Of a DNA stretch of 64,000 nucleotides, positions 52,210 through 60,776 are shown piece after piece (position 1 is the first letter of the stretch; the number at the start of each line of letters is the position of its first letter). Both the position numbers and the translations under genes were made by a program. The notes under the pieces were generated by a model. That model saw only the letters and a program-made list of their open reading frames with translations, was not told the origin of the DNA and did no database searches. The stretch is from Streptomyces silvae (GTDB taxonomy: Bacteria > Actinomycetota > Actinomycetes > Streptomycetales > Streptomycetaceae), in assembly GCF_016745505.1 (NCBI RefSeq), contig NZ_JAERUC010000028.1, forward strand, positions 55,679 to 119,678, written 5' to 3'.

Positions 52210-52881
52210 ATGCGTCTCGTCATCGCCCGTTGCTCCGTCGACTATGCGGGCCGGCTCACTGCCCACCTGCCCTCCGCCCCCCGTCTGATCCTGGTGAAGG
52301 CGGACGGCAGCGTCTCGATCCACGCCGACGACCGGGCGTACAAACCTCTCAACTGGATGTCCCCGCCGTGCACCCTGAAGGAGGGCGCCGACGACAACGA
52401 GGGCGTCTGGACCGTGGTGAACAAAGCGGGCGAGAAACTGATCATCACGATGGAGGAGATCCTCCACGATTCGTCCCATGAGCTGGGTGTCGACCCGGGG
52501 CTGATCAAGGACGGTGTGGAGGCGCACCTCCAGGAGCTGCTCGCCGACCGCATCGAGACGATCGGGGAGGGCTACACCCTGATCCGCCGGGAGTACCCGA
52601 CCGCGATCGGCCCGGTCGACATCCTGTGCCGGGACGCGGACGGCGCGACGGTGGCAGTGGAGCTGAAGCGGCGGGGCGACATCGACGGTGTGGAGCAGCT
52701 GACCCGCTATCTGGAGCTGCTCAACCGGGATCCGCATCTGGCCCCGGTCCGGGGCGTGTTCGCGGCGCAGGAGATCAAGCCGCAGGCGCGGGTGCTGGCG
52801 ACGGACCGTGGGATCGGGTGCCTGGTCCTGGACTACGACGCGATGCGCGGCATCGAGGACGACAAGCTGCGGCTCTTCTGA
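52210..52881 (+). CDS. nucS: NucS/EndoMS mismatch-specific endonuclease
   Basis: 223 aa. Cuts both strands at mismatches in actinobacteria that lack MutS/MutL, giving non-canonical mismatch repair. An N-terminal dimerisation domain ([31 protein letters not shown]) is followed by a RecB-like nuclease with catalytic [21 protein letters not shown] (Asp137, Glu151, Lys153). The protein ends KLRLF, the type of C-terminal peptide that binds the DNA clamp. The ATG at 52210 follows a TAGCGT hexamer (52195-52200) by 9 nt. Loss gives a mutator phenotype in relatives. Confidence 0.95.
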   Translation: MRLVIARCSVDYAGRLTAHLPSAPRLILVKADGSVSIHADDRAYKPLNWMSPPCTLKEGADDNEGVWTVVNKAGEKLIITMEEILHDSSHELGVDPGLIKDGVEAHLQELLADRIETIGEGYTLIRREYPTAIGPVDILCRDADGATVAVELKRRGDIDGVEQLTRYLELLNRDPHLAPVRGVFAAQEIKPQARVLATDRGIGCLVLDYDAMRGIEDDKLRLF

Positions 52882-52892
52882 CCCGGAGAGCG

Positions 52893-52939
52893 CGAGAACG
52901 CCGTACGGGCCCGGATTCCGGGCCCGTACGGCGTTCTCG
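52893..52939. terminator. 22-bp-stem bidirectional terminator
   Basis: Perfect 22-bp inverted repeat (52893-52914 with 52918-52939) with a 3-nt loop, between convergent nucS and the large ATPase gene. Confidence 0.85.
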
Positions 52940-52944
52940 TGTTC

Positions 52945-55419
52945 TCAGGCCGTCGTCGGGGAGGCGGAGTCCTCCTCGGTCGCCGACGCGGTGACGGTCT
53001 CCGCCGGGCCGCTCGCGGAGTCGGACATGGAGGGTTCCGTGGTCGTCTCCGACTCCGAGGGGGTGGGGTCCGGGGACTCGGGATCGGTCGGCGTCTCGCT
53101 CGGGGTCTCGGTGTCGGGCGGAGTGGTCGGCGGCTTCGTGGGCTTCTTCGTCGGTGAGGGGCTGCCGTGGGTCGGCCGGTCGCTGGGGCTGCCGCTCGAC
53201 GAGGCGCTCGTCTCCGGGTCGGTGCCGGGGCTCGACGTGCCCGGGGACGGGCTGCCGCTCGTGGACGGGGAGGCGGTGCCGGACGGCCCGGGGGACTCGG
53301 GGCCGTCGCCGGCCGTGTCCTCGTCGGCAGCCGTCTCGTCGGCGGGCTCGTCCGCGGGGAGGCCGTTCTCGCCGTCGTCCTCGCTCGCCGACTGTTCGGT
53401 CGTGACGTTCTGCCCGTCGGGGTCCTCGCTCCCCGAGGTGGCCCCGAGGGTGACCACGGTGCCGAGTACGGCCGCCAGCAGCGCGCCCGCGCCGACCGCG
53501 ACGAGATTGCGCCGGGCGCCCCTGATCACGCCCATGCGCCCGGCGGGCGGGCCGGGGAGCGGCGGCTCCTGACGGGCAATCAGGGTCGCGGAGGTGTCGG
53601 TCAGCCGGGGGAAGAGGGGCTTGGCCTCCGGGATACCGGCGGGGGGCGAGGCCGACTCGTCGTGACGCGGGGCCGGCACCTCCTCGCCCGCCGGGGTGCT
53701 GTGGAGCGGTTCGCCGGAGCGGTCCGCGACGAGGGCGAGCGCCCGGCGTCCGGCCACCGCTCCGGGCTTGTCGGCGAGCGCCCCGCGCATGCCGATGGAC
53801 GCCTCCAGTTCGGCCCTGGCCCGGTCGAGCTGGCCGGCGCAGAGCGCGAGGACGCCCAACTCGTGGTGGAAGTAGGCCTCCTCGGCCACCTCGCCGGCGA
53901 TCCGTGCGGCCTCCAGGCCGGCCCTGAGGGCCTTCTCCCAGGCGCCCCACTGCATCCCCGCCGCGAAGGCGGGAGCGGCGCTGCGGGCCAGCAGGACGGC
54001 CACGCTGGCCTGTCCCGGGGCCTCACCGGGCACCAGTCGGCTCATCGAGGCCAGGAGCGCGTCCGCCTCGGCCACGGCGCGCTCCGGGGTGACGGAGGGG
54101 TGCCCCGCCCACCAGGCGTAGTGCTGGGCGGCGCTGCGGGCGTGCGCGTCCGCGCTCTCGTCGTATCCGCTCGCCTCCAGCTGCGCCAGGACGCCGGCGG
54201 CCAGCCGGTAGCGGGGGCCGGCCGGGGAGAGGAGTCCGCTGAGCGCCAGTTCGCCGAGGGCGGCGTCGGCGTGGGTGTCCCCCACGAGGGCCGGCAGGTG
54301 CGCCTGGTGGGGCACCTCACCGCCCAGCGCGACGGCGAAGCGCAGGGTCTCGCGGGCGGCCTCGCTGAGCCGGGAGGCGAGCAGGGCGGCGGGCGCGGCG
54401 CCCTCGCCGAGGCTGGGCAGCGGGAGACCGGCGGGCTCGACCCGGCCGAAGGGGGCGTCGGCCGGATCGTCCTCGTAGCCGTCGAAGGCGTCCTGGCCGG
54501 CGCGCAGGTCGTCGCGCTGGCGCAGCAGGGCGCCGGCCTGGACGAAGCGCAGCGGGAGGCCTTCGGACTCGAACCAGAGGTCTCCCGCCCAGTTCGCCTC
54601 CTCGTCGGTGAGCGCGCGCTCCACGACGTGTTCCATCAGCGCGATCGAGGCGCCGCGGTCGAGGCCGGTGAGGAAGACCTCTTCGAGGTTGGCGTCGGCC
54701 GCCGGGGCGGAGACGTCGGGGGTCGCGGCGAAGAGGAACGCGCACTCCGGGGTGGCGTCGAGCAGCTCCTGGAGCGCGGCGCCGCCGAGCTCCAGGTCGT
54801 CGACGACCACGACGGCGCCGATGCCGTGGACGAGCGAGAGGAGCTGTTCGCGGTCGGGGCGGTGCAGCGGGGCGCTGTAGACGGCCTCGAAGAGCGCGTG
54901 GAGCAGCTCGGCGGCGCTCCGCTTGTAGCCGGAGAGCCGTACGACGCCGTCGGGCGCCAGGTCCGCGCAGTCGGCGGCGACGGCGTCCAGGAGTGCCGTA
55001 CGTCCCGAACCGGCGGGCCCGGTGAGGCAGACCGAGCGGCCACGGGCGAGCAGCCGGACCAGCCGCTCGCGCTCCTCCTGGCGCTCCAGGAGGGGCATCT
55101 GCGGTGCGGGCGGCCCCGGGGGAACGGGCGGCGCGGCGGCGCGCTCACGCTCCACGCGCCGGGCGGCGGTGTGCCGTACGGGCGCGTCGGGCCGCTCACC
55201 CGGCCGGCAGGGCTCGATCTCGCTGCCGTCGACCGGATTGACGGTGAGCAGGAAGTCGCCCGATATCAGCTGCACCGTGCGCGACGGCTGGGGTGTCTGG
55301 TGCCCGAGGTCGGGCGTCAGCGGGTCGCGGGACTGCCGCCGCCGCCCGGCGTCGTCGCCGGGCCGGTCGGTGCCGTGGCCGTACTCTTCCGGTCCCCGGT
55401 TGATCGGGTCCATCGTCAA
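52945..55419 (-). CDS. Large membrane-anchored P-loop ATPase with Ser/Thr/Pro tail
   Basis: 824 aa. The order is: a short N-terminal domain (residues ~45-72), a Pro-rich linker, a STAND/AAA-like NTPase (Walker A GPAGSGRT 134-141; Walker B VVVVDDLE near 205; ERQEERERLVRLLARGRSVCLTG is typical of regulatory ATPases), a helical repeat region (~330-560) like those of AfsR/MalT relatives, a single TM (~635-657) and a ~165-residue Ser/Thr/Pro/Glu-rich outer tail. There is no HTH, so it is not a classic activator. A role in signalling at the envelope is inferred. Start ATG 55419, or 55413. Confidence 0.82.
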   Translation of the reverse strand: MTMDPINRGPEEYGHGTDRPGDDAGRRRQSRDPLTPDLGHQTPQPSRTVQLISGDFLLTVNPVDGSEIEPCRPGERPDAPVRHTAARRVERERAAAPPVPPGPPAPQMPLLERQEERERLVRLLARGRSVCLTGPAGSGRTALLDAVAADCADLAPDGVVRLSGYKRSAAELLHALFEAVYSAPLHRPDREQLLSLVHGIGAVVVVDDLELGGAALQELLDATPECAFLFAATPDVSAPAADANLEEVFLTGLDRGASIALMEHVVERALTDEEANWAGDLWFESEGLPLRFVQAGALLRQRDDLRAGQDAFDGYEDDPADAPFGRVEPAGLPLPSLGEGAAPAALLASRLSEAARETLRFAVALGGEVPHQAHLPALVGDTHADAALGELALSGLLSPAGPRYRLAAGVLAQLEASGYDESADAHARSAAQHYAWWAGHPSVTPERAVAEADALLASMSRLVPGEAPGQASVAVLLARSAAPAFAAGMQWGAWEKALRAGLEAARIAGEVAEEAYFHHELGVLALCAGQLDRARAELEASIGMRGALADKPGAVAGRRALALVADRSGEPLHSTPAGEEVPAPRHDESASPPAGIPEAKPLFPRLTDTSATLIARQEPPLPGPPAGRMGVIRGARRNLVAVGAGALLAAVLGTVVTLGATSGSEDPDGQNVTTEQSASEDDGENGLPADEPADETAADEDTAGDGPESPGPSGTASPSTSGSPSPGTSSPGTDPETSASSSGSPSDRPTHGSPSPTKKPTKPPTTPPDTETPSETPTDPESPDPTPSESETTTEPSMSDSASGPAETVTASATEEDSASPTTA

Positions 55420-55666
55420 AGTCCCCCAGACGCGCAGTGCGCGGTAGCCCCCTCCGGCCTCGCACGCCCCGCTGTCGCTGTCGCTCCCGGTCCGGTGTCC
55501 GCCAGTGGGTCTCGTCGATCGGCTGACGGCCGAACCCTAAACCTTCGCACAGTATCTACGAACCGGCGGGGGGCCGCGCGGCCCGCGACATCACATTCTC
55601 GTGAGGATTGTGCGTGTATCGCCGCCCGCGGGGGCTCCGCCCGGATCGCGGCCCGGGCGGGGGGTC

Positions 55667-55990
55667 TCAGACGCGTGGCAGGGAGTCCGCGGCGATCCCG
55701 CCCTCGATGGCCAGGATCCGGTGCAGTCTCGTCGCCACCAGCAGGCGCTGCATCTGCGGCGGTACGCCGCGCAGCACCAGCCGCCGGCCGGCCCGGCCGG
55801 CTCTGCGGTGCGCGCCCATGATGACGCCGAGTCCGGTGGCGTCCCATGAGTCGAGCTCGGTCAGGTTCAGCACGAGGTCGCCGGCTCCGTCGTCGACGGC
55901 CGAGTGCAGAACCGTACGGGCGTCCGCCGCGCTTCGGACGTCGAGGCGGCCCCCGACGACCAGCTCGGCGTGGTCGCCCCTGATGTGCAT
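55667..55990 (-). CDS. STAS-domain anti-sigma-factor antagonist-like protein
   Basis: 107-aa single STAS domain: MHIRGDHAELVVGGRLDVRSAADARTVLHSAV and LDSWDATGLGVIMGAHRRA. In partner-switching antagonists the phosphorylated residue is Ser in DSSG; here the position reads W-D-A-T-G, so Thr would be the acceptor. ATG at 55990 has GGGAG upstream; longer starts lack support. It probably binds an anti-sigma kinase encoded elsewhere. A TTCACCCC/GGGGTGAA palindrome lies upstream at 56111-56128. Confidence 0.85.
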   Translation of the reverse strand: MHIRGDHAELVVGGRLDVRSAADARTVLHSAVDDGAGDLVLNLTELDSWDATGLGVIMGAHRRAGRAGRRLVLRGVPPQMQRLLVATRLHRILAIEGGIAADSLPRV

Positions 55991-56110
55991 ATGCGCTCCC
56001 CGGAAGTACTCCGCAGCAAGGTCGGTCTGTCTTTTTCTCTTTCTTCCTCTGCCACAACTGACTGCCGCAGCGACAGGGAAGTTGCCGTCTGTAAGCGAAC
56101 CGATACCGAA

Positions 56111-56128
56111 TTCACCCCGAGGGGTGAA
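56111..56128. promoter_or_regulatory. Palindrome upstream of STAS gene
   Basis: TTCACCCC-GA-GGGGTGAA, 8-bp perfect arms, 121 bp before the STAS start in the gap behind the 3-hydroxybutyryl-CoA dehydrogenase gene. A possible operator; the regulator is unknown. Confidence 0.55.
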
Positions 56129-56233
56129 CAAGGTCCGCCGGTACCCGCCGGATCCGCGTGCCGGACGGCACCGGATCCCGGATCCCCGGCTCTGACTGAC
56201 GGCGCATCAGGCAGCCGGGGACCCGGTTCGTGA

Positions 56234-57082
56234 TCAGTAGGTGTAGAAGCCCTGCCCGCTCTTGCGGCCGATGTCACCTGCGTCGACCATCCGGCGCATC
56301 AGCTCGGGGGCGGCGAACTTCTCGTCCTGGGACTCGGTGTAGATGTTGCCCGTGGCGTGCAGGAGGATGTCGACACCGGTCATGTCGGCCGTGGCGAGCG
56401 GGCCCATCGCGTGGCCGAAGCCCAGCTTGCACGCGGTGTCGATGTCCTCGGCCGAGGCGACGCCCGACTCGTACAGCTTGGCCGCCTCGACGACCAGCGC
56501 CGAGATCAGCCGGGTGGTGACGAAGCCCGCCACGTCACGGTTGACGACGATGCAGGTCTTGCCCACGGACTCGGCGAACTCCCGCGCGGTGGCGAGCGTT
56601 TCGTCGCTGGTCTTGTAGCCGCGCACCAGCTCGCAGAGCTGCATCATCGGCACCGGCGAGAAGAAGTGCACGCCGACGACCCGCTCCGGGCGCTCCGTCA
56701 CGGCCGCGATCTTGGTGATCGGGATGGCGGAGGTGTTGGAGGCGAGGACGGCGTCCTCCCGTACGACCTTGTCGAGCGTACGGAAGATCTCGTGCTTGAC
56801 CTCGAGCTTCTCGAAGACGGCCTCGACGACCACGTCGGCGTCGGCCACCGCGTCGAGATCGGTGGTCGTGGTGATCCGGGCGAGCGCGGCCTCCGCGTCG
56901 GCTGCCTCCAGCTTGCCCTTGGCGACGAACTTGCCGTAACTGGCCTCGATGCCGCCGCGGCCGCGGGCCAGGGCCTCGTCGGTGACATCACGCAGCACGA
57001 CGTCCCAGCCCGCCTGGGCGGAGACCTGCGCGATACCGGACCCCATGAGTCCGGCGCCGATGACGGCGAGCTTCCTGGCCAC
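56234..57082 (-). CDS. 3-hydroxybutyryl-CoA dehydrogenase
   Basis: 282-aa NAD(P)-dependent enzyme of the HAD/Hbd family, reducing acetoacetyl-CoA to 3-hydroxybutyryl-CoA or the reverse. Rossmann motif VIGAGLMGSG at the N-terminus, EAVFEKLEVK, SNTSAIPI, catalytic HFFSPVPMMQLCELV, and the C-terminal helical domain (GPLATADMTGVDILLHATGNIY). GTG at 57082 (protein begins VARKLAVIG) is preferred; the open frame continues 34 codons upstream. Pairs functionally with the thiolase at 38.9 kb. Confidence 0.94.
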   Translation of the reverse strand: MARKLAVIGAGLMGSGIAQVSAQAGWDVVLRDVTDEALARGRGGIEASYGKFVAKGKLEAADAEAALARITTTTDLDAVADADVVVEAVFEKLEVKHEIFRTLDKVVREDAVLASNTSAIPITKIAAVTERPERVVGVHFFSPVPMMQLCELVRGYKTSDETLATAREFAESVGKTCIVVNRDVAGFVTTRLISALVVEAAKLYESGVASAEDIDTACKLGFGHAMGPLATADMTGVDILLHATGNIYTESQDEKFAAPELMRRMVDAGDIGRKSGQGFYTY

Positions 57083-57209
57083 GTTTCGCACCCCAATGCT
57101 TCTCGGTCGTTCGCATGCTCTCCGGCGGAGATTAGTACCCGTGAGGGTCGTTACGGCCCCGAAGAGATGCGCGTCACGTCTCACATGACGGACATCACAC
57201 CGGCCGGTG

Positions 57210-57851
57210 TCACCCGGCGGCGCGCCGCGCGTAGTTGAGCACCTTCTCGCCGAGGAGGTCCTCCATGTCGTCGAGCAGGACGAGCGCGTCGCGCGAGACC
57301 TCGTCCGTGCGGCGGCCTGCGACCATCTCGCCGCCGATGTACGCCATGAGCGTGCTGTGCAGCCAGGAGAGCTGACCGGCCACCAGGACCGGACCCTGGT
57401 CGCCCGGATCCGCCCCCGACTCCTCGCGCAGGGTCCCCTCCAGGTGGAGCTGGGCCTCCTGCCCGATGTGCCAGAGGCGGGCCTTGAGGGTGTCGGCGCC
57501 CTCGATGACCCGCATGAAGTGCGCGTAGCCGTCGATGAGACCGACCGTCGGGGAGACGCCCTCCACCTGGATCCGCAGTTCGCGCAGGACGGCCTCCGCG
57601 GCGGACTCCCCCGTGTCGCGGCCCCGGACGTAGCGCGAGAGCCGGTCGACGATGCCCCGGCTGCGGTCCAGGAAGAGGTCCTCCTTGGCCGGGAAGTAGT
57701 TGTACACCGTGTTCACCGAGACGTCGGCGGCCTCGGCGATCTCCGCGATCGTGACCGCGTCGAAGCCCCGCTCGACGAAGAGCCCGGTGGCCACGTCCGA
57801 GAGGTGCTGCCTCGTCCGGCGCTTCTTCCGCTCCCTCAGTCCCTCAGCCAT
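57210..57851 (-). CDS. TetR-family regulator of the Drr-type exporter
   Basis: 213 aa; TetR HTH RTRQHLSDVATGLFVERGFDAVTIAEIAEAADVSVNTVYNYFPAKEDLF in outline (residues ~12-60), then a ligand domain. The ATG at 57851 lacks a ribosome site and follows a TACGAT -10-like hexamer by 6 nt (leaderless). It is divergent from the ABC exporter across 80 bp containing an IR, the standard layout for a drug-inducible pump repressor. Ligand unknown. Confidence 0.88.
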   Translation of the reverse strand: MAEGLRERKKRRTRQHLSDVATGLFVERGFDAVTIAEIAEAADVSVNTVYNYFPAKEDLFLDRSRGIVDRLSRYVRGRDTGESAAEAVLRELRIQVEGVSPTVGLIDGYAHFMRVIEGADTLKARLWHIGQEAQLHLEGTLREESGADPGDQGPVLVAGQLSWLHSTLMAYIGGEMVAGRRTDEVSRDALVLLDDMEDLLGEKVLNYARRAAG

Positions 57852-57878
57852 GGCCCCATCGTACGGATCCCATGGTGC

Positions 57879-57909
57879 CTGAAATTTTGGAGGCATTGCA
57901 ATTTTTCAG
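57879..57909. promoter_or_regulatory. Inverted repeat between tetR and ABC exporter
   Basis: CTGAAATTTTG and CAATTTTTCAG (9/11 matching, 9-nt gap), AT-rich in a GC-rich context. A nested TGCCT/AGGCA pair lies at 57876-57895. The most likely binding site of the TetR product. Confidence 0.6.
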
Positions 57910-57931
57910 TGACTCTGTTTTTATGGTCACC

Positions 57932-58714
57932 ATGCCAATCATCAGCACGTCCGGGCTCGCCCGGACCTTCACCACCAAGGCGGGGCCGGTCCACGCCGTG
58001 CGCTCGGTCGACCTGGCCGTCATGCCCGGCGAGATCGTCGGCCTCCTGGGGCCCAACGGCGCGGGCAAGACCACCACCCTGCGGATGCTCACCACGCTGC
58101 TCGCCCCCACCGGCGGCGCGGCCACCGTGGCCGGCTGCGACCTGACGGCGGACCCGGCGGGCGTCCGTGAGAAGTGCGGTTACGTCGCCCAGTCGGGCGG
58201 GGTGGACCCGCACATCAGCGTGCGGGAGGAGCTGGTCACCCAGGGGCGGCTGTACCGGCTGAGCAAGGTGGACGCGATCGCGCGGGCGGACGAACTCGCC
58301 GCGCACCTGGGCCTCGGCGAGCTCCTCGACCGCAGGACGGCCGCGCTCTCCGGCGGCCAGCGGCGCCGCCTGGACATCGCGATGGGCCTCACCCACCGTC
58401 CGGCCGTGCTCTTCCTCGACGAGCCGACCACCGGGCTGGACCCGGGCAGCCGGGAGGACCTGTGGGACCTGGTGCGGGGGCTGCGGGACGACTTCGGCAC
58501 GACGGTCGTGCTCACCACCCACTACCTCGACGAGGCCGACGCCCTCGCGGACCGGCTGGTCGTCATCGACGGCGGCCTGGTCGTCGCCGAGGGCGCGCCC
58601 GCCGCGCTGAAGACCGAGCACGCCGGCTCCCCCGACGCCTCGCTCCACGAGACCTTCCTCGCGATCACCGGGCGCGCCCCGGCGGCCGCCGACCCCGCCC
58701 CCGTCGCCGTATAG
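57932..58714 (+). CDS. DrrA-type ABC exporter ATPase
   Basis: 260 aa. Walker A GPNGAGKTT, C-loop ALSGGQRRRLDIAMGL, Walker B LFLDEPTTGLDP and switch HYLDEAD match daunorubicin-resistance ATPases. ATG at 57932 is chosen; an ATG at 57923 would add three residues. Overlapped in control by the divergent TetR gene, and followed after 7 bp by its permease. Expected to export a lipophilic drug or lipid. Confidence 0.93.
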   Translation: MPIISTSGLARTFTTKAGPVHAVRSVDLAVMPGEIVGLLGPNGAGKTTTLRMLTTLLAPTGGAATVAGCDLTADPAGVREKCGYVAQSGGVDPHISVREELVTQGRLYRLSKVDAIARADELAAHLGLGELLDRRTAALSGGQRRRLDIAMGLTHRPAVLFLDEPTTGLDPGSREDLWDLVRGLRDDFGTTVVLTTHYLDEADALADRLVVIDGGLVVAEGAPAALKTEHAGSPDASLHETFLAITGRAPAAADPAPVAV

Positions 58715-58721
58715 GACCCCC

Positions 58722-59471
58722 ATGCTGATCCACGACACCTCGCTGATCTTCGGCCGGTACGTCCGGCAGACCCTGCGCTCCCGGTTCCAGATCTTCTTCG
58801 GGATCCTGATGCCGCTGCTCTACCTGTTCTTCTTCGGCCCTCTCCTCACCGGCCTCCCGCTGGGCTCCACCGGTGACTCGTGGCAGGTCCTGGTGCCCGG
58901 ACTGCTCCTGCAACTGGCGCTGTTCGGGGCCTCGTTCACCGGTTTCGCGATCATCATCGAGCAGTCGACGGGGGTGGTCGAGCGCATGCGCGTGACCCCC
59001 GTCAGCCGGCTGGCCCTCCTGCTGGGGCGGGTCCTGCGGGACGCCCTGCTCTTCATGTTCCAGGCCGTGCTGCTGGTGCTCGCCGCGCTGGCCATGGGGT
59101 TGCGCGCACCGCTGCCCGGAGTGCTCGTCGGCTTCGGGTTCGTGGGCCTGCTGACCGTCTCGCTGGCCTCGCTGTCGTACGCCCTGGCCATGAAGGTGCG
59201 TACGCCGCAGGAGTTCGGGCCGGTGATCAACTCGCTCACCATGCCGGCGATGCTGCTCTCCGGCCTGATGCTGCCGATGACGCTCGGCCCCGCCTGGCTG
59301 GACGTGCTGTCGCACTTCACGCCGTTCCGCTACCTGGTGGACGCGGTGCGGGACGCGTACGTCGGCTCGTACGCCACGGCGCACATGCTGTACGGGGTGG
59401 CGGTGGCGCTCGCGTTCGCCCTTCTGGCCGTGACGGTCGGCACACGCGTCTTCCGCAGGGCCGGAGCGTAA
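58722..59471 (+). CDS. DrrB-type ABC exporter permease
   Basis: 249 aa, six hydrophobic helices of the ABC-2 type. The signature RMRVTPVSRLALLLGRVLRD and the late SGLMLPMTLGPAWLDVLSHFTPFRYLVDAVRDAY are typical of DrrB permeases. Partner of the ATPase immediately upstream. It is of a different family from the two modules at 46-50 kb. Confidence 0.93.
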   Translation: MLIHDTSLIFGRYVRQTLRSRFQIFFGILMPLLYLFFFGPLLTGLPLGSTGDSWQVLVPGLLLQLALFGASFTGFAIIIEQSTGVVERMRVTPVSRLALLLGRVLRDALLFMFQAVLLVLAALAMGLRAPLPGVLVGFGFVGLLTVSLASLSYALAMKVRTPQEFGPVINSLTMPAMLLSGLMLPMTLGPAWLDVLSHFTPFRYLVDAVRDAYVGSYATAHMLYGVAVALAFALLAVTVGTRVFRRAGA

Positions 59472-59484
59472 CTACTCTGGCCCC

Positions 59485-60057
59485 ATGGTCAATCTGACGC
59501 GCATCTACACCCGTACCGGCGACAAGGGCACCACCGCCCTCGGCGACATGAGCCGGACCGCCAAGACCGATCTGCGGATCTCGGCGTACGCCGACGCCAA
59601 CGAGGCCAACGCCGTCATCGGCACGGCCATCGCGCTCGGGAACCTCCCCGAGGACGTCGTGAAGGTCCTCGTCCGGGTGCAGAACGACCTGTTCGACGTG
59701 GGCGCGGACCTGTCGACGCCGGTGGTGGAGAACCCGGAGTACCCGCCGCTGCGGGTGGAGCAGTCGTACGTCGACAAGCTGGAGGCGGACTGCGACACCT
59801 TCCTGGAGGAGCTGGAGAAGCTGCGCAGCTTCATCCTCCCGGGCGGGACCCCGGGCGCGGCGCTGCTGCACCAGGCCTGCACGGTCGTCCGGCGCGCGGA
59901 GCGGTCCACCTGGGCGGCGCTGGAGGTGCACGGCGAGGTGATGAACGCGCTGACGGCGACCTACCTCAACCGCCTCTCCGACCTCCTGTTCATCCTCGCC
60001 AGGACGGCGAACAAGGAGGTCGGCGACGTGCTGTGGGTGCCGGGCGGCGAGCGCTGA
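59485..60057 (+). CDS. PduO-type cob(I)alamin adenosyltransferase
   Basis: 190 aa; transfers adenosyl from ATP to cob(I)alamin to make coenzyme B12. Motifs: IYTRTGDKGTTALGD (ATP-binding N-terminus), SAYADANEANAVIGTA, LPGGTPGAALLHQACTVVRRAER and NRLSDLLFILAR. It supplies the cofactor used by mutases such as IcmA encoded in this window. 13 bp after the permease; a TACTCT hexamer 7 nt before the ATG could give a separate leaderless message. Its stop lies 1 bp from the convergent membrane-protein stop. Confidence 0.94.
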   Translation: MVNLTRIYTRTGDKGTTALGDMSRTAKTDLRISAYADANEANAVIGTAIALGNLPEDVVKVLVRVQNDLFDVGADLSTPVVENPEYPPLRVEQSYVDKLEADCDTFLEELEKLRSFILPGGTPGAALLHQACTVVRRAERSTWAALEVHGEVMNALTATYLNRLSDLLFILARTANKEVGDVLWVPGGER

Positions 60058-60058
60058 G

Positions 60059-60616
60059 TCAGCGGCCCGCCCCGACCCGGTCCTTCGGCTCCCGCTTGGG
60101 GGCGACGGTGTAGCCCACGGCGATGATCAGGTTGATCCCGATCACCCAGAGCATCTTCTGCTGCCACATCCGCAGCGAGCCGGTGTCCCCGTCCGCGCCG
60201 ACGTACCAGACCGCCGCCTGGAGCAGGGCCGTCGCCGTCACGGCGGCGACGGTCCAGCGGCCGGCGGTGCGCCACTCGTGGGCGGCCCGCGCCATCCCGT
60301 ACTTCGGGGGCTTCACCGGCGGCGGGCCGCCCGCGAAGCGGTGGGCGACCCGGGCGTCGACCCACGTGATGGTGGAGTGGCCGAGCCCCACGGTGAAGCC
60401 GATGTAGACGGCGGCCAGGCCGTGCTTCCAGTCGGGCTCGGCGCCGTTCTTCAGGTCGACGGCCGTCACCACCAGCAGGACCACCTCCAGCAGGGGCTCG
60501 CACAGCAGCACCGCGGCCCCGAGCCGGGGCTTCCCCGCGACGTACCGCAGCCCGAGGCCGGCGGCCAGCAGCACCCAGAAGCCGACCTCGCAGAGCACGA
60601 TCAGTGTGACGATCAC
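60059..60616 (-). CDS. Integral membrane protein, unknown
   Basis: 185 aa from the GTG at 60616 (GGAAGGGG upstream). About five hydrophobic helices (IVTLIVLCEVGFWVLLAAGLGLRYV; AAVLLCEPLLEVVLLVVTAV; LAAVYIGFTVGLGHSTITWV; AVTATALLQAAVWYV; WVIGINLIIAVGYTVA) and a basic tail. A conserved-looking GHSTITWVDARVAHRFAGG loop faces the cytosol. No family I can name with confidence. Confidence 0.78.
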   Translation of the reverse strand: MIVTLIVLCEVGFWVLLAAGLGLRYVAGKPRLGAAVLLCEPLLEVVLLVVTAVDLKNGAEPDWKHGLAAVYIGFTVGLGHSTITWVDARVAHRFAGGPPPVKPPKYGMARAAHEWRTAGRWTVAAVTATALLQAAVWYVGADGDTGSLRMWQQKMLWVIGINLIIAVGYTVAPKREPKDRVGAGR

Positions 60617-60776
60617 GGCGCATCCCCTTCCGGTCCTTCCGGTCCCCTCCAGGCTCCCTTCCGTACGGCGGCGGATCGTCGTCAGCAGTGACGAAACGTG
60701 ACTGCATCCTTCGATGTACTCGCGCCTCACCCCGCGTACGGACGAGACGCGGGCCCGTGCCGTGTTGGATGGACGG

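Noticed and set aside
53167..55821. 884-codon plus-strand frame opposite the large ATPase
   Set aside because: Antisense to Walker motifs; low-complexity Gly/Arg sequence with no domain.
56090..56130. SigB-type promoter before the STAS gene
   Set aside because: GTTC and GGTAT elements are present on the minus strand but with an 18-bp gap and mismatches; not convincing by eye.
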